From contig JAEWYL010000105.1 of NCBI GenBank assembly GCA_023395675.1, positions 1 to 9,543 on the forward strand: 9,543 nt of DNA, read 5' to 3'. The notes under the pieces are model-generated. The model did not search any database. It worked only from the letters and a program-made list of their open reading frames with translations, and had not been told where the DNA came from. The position numbers and the translations under genes are program-made. Positions 5,764-9,543 of this stretch are shown here, in pieces (position 1 is the first letter of the stretch; the number at the start of each line of letters is the position of its first letter). This DNA is from Chloroflexota bacterium. GTDB lineage: Bacteria; Chloroflexota; Anaerolineae; Anaerolineales; UBA4823.

Positions 5764-6549
5764 TCAGATCTTTACGGGCTTTACTTCCCCGTAGCGGGCC
5801 TGCAGGGCCCAGTCTTCTCCCCCAATACATTCCCCCAGGTTCAAAAAGGACAGCAGCGGCAGCGGCCGGCCCGACAGGCTGGCAGCCTCGGCTTTCGCCT
5901 GCCCCTCCAGCAAAAAGTGGAGCAGGCATATATCCATGACCGGCTGTTCGCATTCCTGCTGCTGGCAGATGCGGCCCTGCGCCTGCGTCAGCGCGATCAG
6001 GGCCGGAGCGCGTCCTTCCTCCAGAGCGGCTGCATGGGCCTGTACCAGTTCGTCCGTGCAGGCTGCCTGCCCTTCCAGCGGCAGAAAAAATTCGAACAGC
6101 CGCACTCCCTCCGCCAACTGGCGCGGCGCACTGGCGTAATAGACGGTCCCGGTCCCGGCACAGTTCTGCGCGAAAGCCAGGCTGTGGAAGGGATCGTTCG
6201 CGGCGCCGTCCTGGGTGCGCTCGAATTCCACCTCGAAAGCGCCGGCCGCATACTCCCCGGCCGGCAAATGCTCACAGACCAGCTCGACCAGCGCCGGGCT
6301 CAATGCATCGCGTCCTTCCGCCAGCGCCTGAGGGATCACGGCAGGGAGGATCGCCTGTGGCAGGGCGCCGAAACGCCGGAAGCAGAAAGTGCAGGTCTTG
6401 CAGGCGTTGCCGAGGTAATACAGCTTCTGATCCCCCACGCCCAAGAAGCGTTTCCAGGTCGGGTGGTGGGTTCCGGCCTCGTGTGGAAACGTAAGCACGG
6501 ATTGAGAGCGGCGGATCGCCAGGCGGGCCGGAAGGTCGAGCATAACCAT
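5764..6549 (-). CDS. Unrecognised Cys-rich protein with CxxCxxC motif
   Basis: I do not recognise this family. Counted from the upstream ATG at 6585 it has 273 residues; from the preferred ATG at 6549 it has 261. The 6549 start has GGAGG 13 bases upstream, which is far, while 6585 has none; ATG 6543 is another option. The N-terminal third carries the best motif, HPTWKRFLGVGDQKLYYLGN followed by ACKTCTFCFRR, with cysteines two apart three times over (62, 65, 68 in the 273-residue numbering). Seven more cysteines follow (104, 142, 176, 207, 212, 220, 253). There is no signal peptide or membrane segment. A zinc or Fe-S binding role is plausible. It ends one base from the regulator gene, tail to tail, and is separated from the protoglobin gene by a terminator, so it likely has its own promoter. 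Confidence 0.8.
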   Translation of the reverse strand: MVMLDLPARLAIRRSQSVLTFPHEAGTHHPTWKRFLGVGDQKLYYLGNACKTCTFCFRRFGALPQAILPAVIPQALAEGRDALSPALVELVCEHLPAGEYAAGAFEVEFERTQDGAANDPFHSLAFAQNCAGTGTVYYASAPRQLAEGVRLFEFFLPLEGQAACTDELVQAHAAALEEGRAPALIALTQAQGRICQQQECEQPVMDICLLHFLLEGQAKAEAASLSGRPLPLLSFLNLGECIGGEDWALQARYGEVKPVKI

Positions 6550-6628
6550 ATTGTATAGGAAACCTCCCCTTCCTCCAGCCGTCATTTGTGACCAATCTCA
6601 CATGATCTTCTGCCAAATTTTGTGGCTC

Positions 6629-6718
6629 TCTCGCTAAATCCCAGGATATGTAAGATGAGGGAAATGGGGGCTTCGCCGCCCATTTCCCCCATCTTACATA
6701 CTCACAAACTCAGCGAGA
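6629..6718. repeat. 90-nt near-symmetrical palindrome
   Basis: The inner stem pairs 6647-6668 with 6679-6700 (TATGTAAGATG at the left end), with one mismatch, capped by GGC-TTC-GCC with one bulged G. Outer arms TCTCGCT (6629-6635) and AGCGAGA (6712-6718) are each exactly 11 nt from the inner stem, which leaves an 11 x 11 internal loop. No T-tract follows on either strand, so it is not an ordinary terminator. It lies between the protoglobin terminator and the start of the Cys-rich gene. It could be a REP- or MITE-like element, a structured leader or a protein-binding site. Confidence 0.75.
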
Positions 6719-6733
6719 AGACCCTTCAGAGAC

Positions 6734-6774
6734 AAAAAGGCTGTTCCGGGTGGAGGAGCCGCCCGGAACAGCCT
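6734..6774 (-). terminator. Intrinsic terminator after the protoglobin-Rieske gene
   Basis: On the minus strand a perfect 13-bp stem (arms 6762-6774 and 6738-6750, AGGCTGTTCCGGG type) with an 11-nt loop is followed at once by TTTTT (6738-6734). It begins about 50 nt after the stop codon at 6823. This is a standard rho-independent terminator. Confidence 0.9.
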
Positions 6775-6822
6775 CCGATGAACGCCTGATCGCCTTTAAC
6801 GGCCGCGCGGTGGGCTTCTCGC

Positions 6823-8169
6823 TCAACGGAGAACGCGCCCGACCTCCCCCTCGATCTCGACCCGAAAAGCCTGCAGCGGCTTTTTCGCCGGGCCATCTGT
6901 CACGCTCCCATCCCGGATATCGAAGCGTGAAGCGTGCCAGGGACACTCGACTTCGCAGCCGTCCAGCTCTCCCTTGTGCAGCGGCCCTCCGGCATGAGTG
7001 CACGCGTCCTCCAGGGCGTAGAAAGCGCCCTCCACATTCATCACCACCACCTTCTGTCCTTCGACCTGGACGAGCTTCATCTGCCCGGGCAGCAGTGCGG
7101 AGAGGAGAAATTCGTTCTCATGCAGTTCCACAGGCTCTTCCGCCGCGGGGGCGTCCGCCGGCGTATCGTTCAACCCGAAACTGTGCGCCTCCAGGTCCGC
7201 CTCTGCTGGAACCATCAGGCTCACCTTTCCAGCCTGCACGCTGACCGGGTACATATCCAGCTTCGCGCTCGAATCCACCAGCAGTTCCCCGCTGAAGAGG
7301 TTGTACTGGAAGCCGTGCCAGGGACAGGTGATGGTATCCTCCTCCAGGCAGCCTGCCGCAACCGGGCCGCCCCGGTGCAGGCAGCTGTTGCGCAGCGCCA
7401 GCCACTGGCCTTTGTGATGGAAGATCCCAATCGAAAGCCCGCCGATCTCAATGATTTTGCGCTCCCCCTCCGGGATCTCCTCCTCCTTGCAGACCACCAG
7501 CTCCCGAAAAGCGCCCCGGTGCGCCACGCCCAGTTCGTGATCGAAAGCGTGCTCAGCCAGCGAGACCACCGCGCCCGCGTTCACCGGCTGAAGGGCGTCG
7601 AACTTCTCAGCCTCGCGCTCGTTGCCATAGGCCCGGGCCAGCAGCTCCAGCAGCACCATCATCAGCTTATCCCAGGCCTCCTCCGCCTGGAAAGCAAACT
7701 CCTGGTCATGTCCCAGCTCGTCGTGGATCACCTGGCTGATGGCGTTCTGCATGAAACCCACCTGCCCGATCACGTAGCGCTCGGCAATATAGATAGAAGG
7801 GTCCGCCCCGTGAGAGGTATGCGCCTTGCCCACGTAATCCACGTAACGGGCGTATTCGTCGTCAAACACCCCCTCAGCGGTGCGCAGCCAGAAATTGGTC
7901 AGGTGCCGCATGCGCAGTTCCAGGTAATCCTGGTCTACCGTCCCGTCCGCCTGGATGAAATACTTGCGGGTGGGCGGGTAGCGCAGCAGCTTGGTATAGA
8001 AAGCCGAGACAATCCCCGGCAGGCGCCCGGCGATATAGGGCTTTGTGCGCCGGATCGTCTCCGCATCCTGCTGCCCAAAACCGATGAACTCCGCCATGTA
8101 GCGGAAATACTTGCCCGAATCCTCCGCGCCGCGTTTTTCCTTTTCGGTACGAGATAGCGTAGGCTCCAC
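6823..8169 (-). CDS. Protoglobin-Rieske-Rieske fusion protein
   Basis: A 448-residue soluble protein with three domains. Residues 20-190 match the protoglobin/globin-sensor fold: TKPYIAGRLPGIVSAFYTKLLRYP at the start, RHLTNFW near 90, and HTSHGADPSIY at 117-127, where His117 fits the proximal heme ligand (pattern HxxxGxxPxxY). The first Rieske domain (about 225-320) has CLH (Cys263, His265) and CPWH (Cys282, His285). An Ala/Pro linker (335-350) leads to the second (about 352-448), with CTH (Cys390, His392) and CPWH (Cys409, His412). Both should hold a 2Fe-2S cluster of the soluble Rieske-ferredoxin type. The natural reading is a heme protein with built-in electron carriers, perhaps reducing or detoxifying O2 or NO, or sensing redox; this is inference. 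The start is GTG 8169 with AGGAGGG seven bases upstream. It ends at a strong terminator. Confidence 0.9.
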   Translation of the reverse strand: MEPTLSRTEKEKRGAEDSGKYFRYMAEFIGFGQQDAETIRRTKPYIAGRLPGIVSAFYTKLLRYPPTRKYFIQADGTVDQDYLELRMRHLTNFWLRTAEGVFDDEYARYVDYVGKAHTSHGADPSIYIAERYVIGQVGFMQNAISQVIHDELGHDQEFAFQAEEAWDKLMMVLLELLARAYGNEREAEKFDALQPVNAGAVVSLAEHAFDHELGVAHRGAFRELVVCKEEEIPEGERKIIEIGGLSIGIFHHKGQWLALRNSCLHRGGPVAAGCLEEDTITCPWHGFQYNLFSGELLVDSSAKLDMYPVSVQAGKVSLMVPAEADLEAHSFGLNDTPADAPAAEEPVELHENEFLLSALLPGQMKLVQVEGQKVVVMNVEGAFYALEDACTHAGGPLHKGELDGCEVECPWHASRFDIRDGSVTDGPAKKPLQAFRVEIEGEVGRVLR

Positions 8170-8217
8170 CGGATATCCCTCCTCAGTTCGTGGAAATGTT
8201 TTTCTGGGCCTGGATTA

Positions 8218-8223
8218 ATTATA
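8218..8223 (-). promoter_or_regulatory. Possible -10 element of the protoglobin-Rieske gene
   Basis: TATAAT reads on the minus strand about 49 nt before the GTG start. No convincing -35 lies at 16-18 nt; that position is GC-rich. It may be activator-dependent, or the gene may also be read from the upstream RibD-like gene 91 nt away. Confidence 0.35.
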
Positions 8224-8260
8224 TCGAAACACCCGGCCCGGCGGGGTCGGCACAGCAGAT

Positions 8261-8866
8261 TTATTTTCTCCGAGCCTCGTAGCGCAGCAGAACATTTCCC
8301 GAGCTTTCCCAGGTGCAGGTATCCACCAGCTTCAGCCTGGTCTGGGGAACATCCTGGAAGAGCGGAGTACCATCGCCGACCACCAGCGGCACCACCATCA
8401 GATGGAGCTCATCTACGAGGCCGCGGGCCAGCAGGTCATTCCACAGCACGCGACTGCCGAAAACCAGGATATCCCTCCCGGGCCCGGCCTTCAGATTTTC
8501 GATCTCTCGCTGCGCGCCTTCCCGGCGAAGGATGCGCGTGTTGCGCCACGGGGCGGTCTCCTCGGGCCCGAGGCGGTCCGATACCACCACCTTCTCGATG
8601 GCGTTGTTCAGCCTCGAGATCTCCCGCATGATCTCGGGAGCGCCCGGATCATCAGCCACCGAAGGCCAGAACCCCTTGAAGCCGTCGAACGATGTGCGGC
8701 CAAGCAGCAGGGTATCCGCGGCGCGCAGCCGTTCGGCGTTGTACAGGTCGAAACTCTGGTCCTGCGGATAGCTGTGCCGGTATTCGAACAGGTCCATCAC
8801 GTTCTTTCCCGGCCCCTCATAGTATCCGTCCAGCGACATGGCGTTGCAAACGATGAGCTTGCGCAT
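8261..8866 (-). CDS. Dihydrofolate reductase / RibD C-terminal domain family protein
   Basis: A 201-residue single-domain protein of the DHFR/RibD-C (YyaP/YwjB-like) family, NADPH-dependent reductases of which many members have no known substrate. Visible features are MRKLIVCNAMSLDGYY at the start, DTLLLGRTSFDGF at 51-63, KVVVSDRL at 92-99, the nucleotide-loop region DILVFGSRVLWNDLL at 132-146 and VDELHLMVVPLVVGDGTPLF at 151-170. Length is typical. The ATG at 8866 has AGGAGGG six bases upstream. It lies 91 nt before the protoglobin-Rieske gene on the same strand and could share its transcript, but the GC-rich gap and a -10 element leave this open. It does not look like a true folA, which is shorter and carries a different N-terminal motif. 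Confidence 0.88.
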   Translation of the reverse strand: MRKLIVCNAMSLDGYYEGPGKNVMDLFEYRHSYPQDQSFDLYNAERLRAADTLLLGRTSFDGFKGFWPSVADDPGAPEIMREISRLNNAIEKVVVSDRLGPEETAPWRNTRILRREGAQREIENLKAGPGRDILVFGSRVLWNDLLARGLVDELHLMVVPLVVGDGTPLFQDVPQTRLKLVDTCTWESSGNVLLRYEARRK

Positions 8867-8972
8867 TTTCTCCCTCCTTTAGTCAGTGATCTAACCGCCA
8901 ATTTTACCTCTTGAACGTGCATCAACGGGCTATGAAGTTTCCAGGGGTGGACTTAAAGTTAATAAAAGGTGT

Positions 8973-8999
8973 GATTTGGGCGGTTACGCCGCTCAAATC
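8973..8999. terminator. Stem-loop, terminator-like on the minus strand
   Basis: GATTTGGGCGG (8973-8983) pairs with CCGCTCAAATC (8989-8999) across the 5-nt loop TTACG, with one G-T pair. On the minus strand it is followed after five bases by CTTTTATT, a loose T-tract. No minus-strand gene upstream of it needs a terminator, so it may serve a transcript I cannot see or be unrelated to termination. Confidence 0.4.
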
Positions 9000-9036
9000 C
9001 AGGATCACCAGCCATCCAGGGATGCGCAGGATCCCG

Positions 9037-9074
9037 TTTTCACGGCTGCGCCAGCAGACCTGGCGCGCCGAAAA
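9037..9074. repeat. Extended inverted repeat with A/T ends
   Basis: GCGCCAG (9048-9054) and CTGGCGC (9060-9066) form a perfect 7-bp stem with loop CAGAC. It is extended by CGGC (9043-9046) with GCCG (9067-9070) past a bulged T, then TTTT (9037-9040) with AAAA (9071-9074). The T-tract lies before the stem on each strand, so it is not a terminator. Confidence 0.5.
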
Positions 9075-9098
9075 CAGGCGCTTCTGATATGATAAAGA

Positions 9099-9133
9099 CA
9101 GGCCGGTGTTCGCCTTCCCTGGGCCTGCACCGG
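9099..9133 (+). promoter_or_regulatory. Pseudoknot-like pairings in the leader of the 9299 gene
   Basis: CAGGCC (9099-9104) pairs with GGCCTG (9122-9127), and CCGGTG (9103-9108) pairs with CACCGG (9128-9133). The order is A, B, A', B', as in an H-type pseudoknot or two exclusive helices sharing two bases. The TATGAT at 9088-9093 would start a transcript at about 9100, exactly at this structure. No known riboswitch family was recognised. Confidence 0.3.
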
Positions 9134-9298
9134 ATATTTGTTCCGGCAAGGTGGAAAAGCTCTCCCGGAAAATCTTTCGGATAGTGCGTTAAATTGCCTA
9201 GATTGTAAGATTTGCAGGATGCGTGAGGCTGCGTACAGGCGCGCAGTAAACGGGTTATCCATTTGCCGCCCTGAATGGGCTGGACAGGAGGGAACAAG

Positions 9299-9543
9299 AT
9301 GCAGGCAGTTCAGATCGCTCTGGAAGCCGCGCGGCGCTGGGGGGAGCGCCAGGAGACCCGGGAGGAGAACCGGTCCCGCATCGAGGCCGGAAATGTGGTG
9401 GAGGCGGAGACGCCGGAACGGGTCCGGCTGCGCCTGGAGCGCTTGTCCCGCGCCGCATCCGGCGGCTCCGGCACCCTGCGGGTGATCGACAACCCGCCGC
9501 TTGCCGGGCGGGTTCTGCCGCCCCTGGTGGAGACGGTCGGCGT
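9299..9543 (+). CDS. N-terminal fragment of an unknown protein, cut by the window edge
   Basis: An open frame runs from ATG 9299 to the end of the window, giving 81 residues. AGGAGG (9286-9291) lies seven bases upstream, a strong ribosome site, and codon use is GC-rich like its neighbours. The visible part begins MQAVQIALEAARRWGERQ and is rich in Arg and Glu, likely a helical or coiled segment up to about residue 50 (TPERVRLRLERLSRAA). It is followed by a Gly/Ser stretch and GTLRVIDNPPLAGRVLPPLVETVG. No catalytic motif is reached. Such an N-terminus can precede various domains, so I give no function. Confidence 0.7.
   Translation, partial: MQAVQIALEAARRWGERQETREENRSRIEAGNVVEAETPERVRLRLERLSRAASGGSGTLRVIDNPPLAGRVLPPLVETVG

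Larger units (their letters stand above)
8867..9298. other. 432-nt intergenic region with stem-loops
   Basis: No convincing gene is seen on either strand; the minus-strand frames of 75-85 codons here lack good ribosome sites and conserved motifs. It holds three stem-loops, listed separately, a weak plus-strand -10 (TATGAT, 9088-9093), and the leader of the gene starting at 9299. Confidence 0.6.

Noticed and set aside
6934..8157. Plus-strand open frame of 407 codons
   Set aside because: It lies opposite the protoglobin-Rieske gene, has no recognisable motif, and is rich in His, Leu and Gln as expected of a shadow.
8226..8256. GC-rich stretch as a terminator between the RibD-like and protoglobin genes
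   Set aside because: Only short, imperfect pairings (CCCG with CGGG) and no T-tract, so it is not convincing.
9005..9297. Minus-strand frames of about 85 codons in the right intergenic region
   Set aside because: No ribosome site or family pattern, and they overlap several stem-loops and the leader of the 9299 gene.

Overview
The window is a GC-rich bacterial segment, apart from the AT-rich promoter tracts. It has eight complete protein genes, one complete gene with a suspicious early stop, and one gene cut by the right edge. I found no tRNA, rRNA, CRISPR array or transposase. The gene content suits an uncultured Chloroflexota-like bacterium (Anaerolineae or a relative): a fused NuoCD, a small complex I cluster without membrane subunits, Mrp in the same operon, and a protoglobin-Rieske protein. 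That placement comes from family knowledge, not from a marker gene, and is moderately uncertain.

Left block (47-4858, minus strand, read right to left): iscX, nuoB, nuoCD, nuoI, a 108-residue Cys-rich protein, then mrp. It looks like one operon. iscX and nuoB overlap by ATGA, nuoB-nuoCD are 24 nt apart and nuoCD-nuoI 11 nt apart. A good minus-strand promoter (TTGACC, 17 nt, TATAAT) lies at 5037-5065. The block encodes the quinone-reducing (Q) module of respiratory complex I (NuoB, C, D, I), flanked by two Fe-S assembly-type proteins: IscX first and an Mrp/Nbp35 ATPase (same family as the complex I assembly factor Ind1/NUBPL) last. NuoA, the NADH module and the membrane arm are not here. nuoI has an in-frame TAG followed by 30 more coding-like codons.

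Centre (about 4859-5762): a divergent promoter region separates the operon from a plus-strand gene for a SufR-type winged-helix regulator with three C-terminal cysteines (CX12CX30C). It probably starts at a leaderless GTG. Together these suggest a unit in which an Fe-S-sensing repressor controls a Q-module plus its own Fe-S maturation helpers.

Right block (5764-8866, minus strand): a dihydrofolate-reductase/RibD-like enzyme, then a three-domain protein (protoglobin, Rieske, Rieske) with a clear intrinsic terminator, then a 90-nt symmetrical palindrome, then an unrecognised Cys-rich protein with a CxxCxxC motif. That last gene ends one base from the regulator gene, tail to tail. The 432-nt stretch at 8867-9298 has several stem-loops and no convincing gene. 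The right edge cuts an unknown plus-strand gene that has a strong ribosome binding site.
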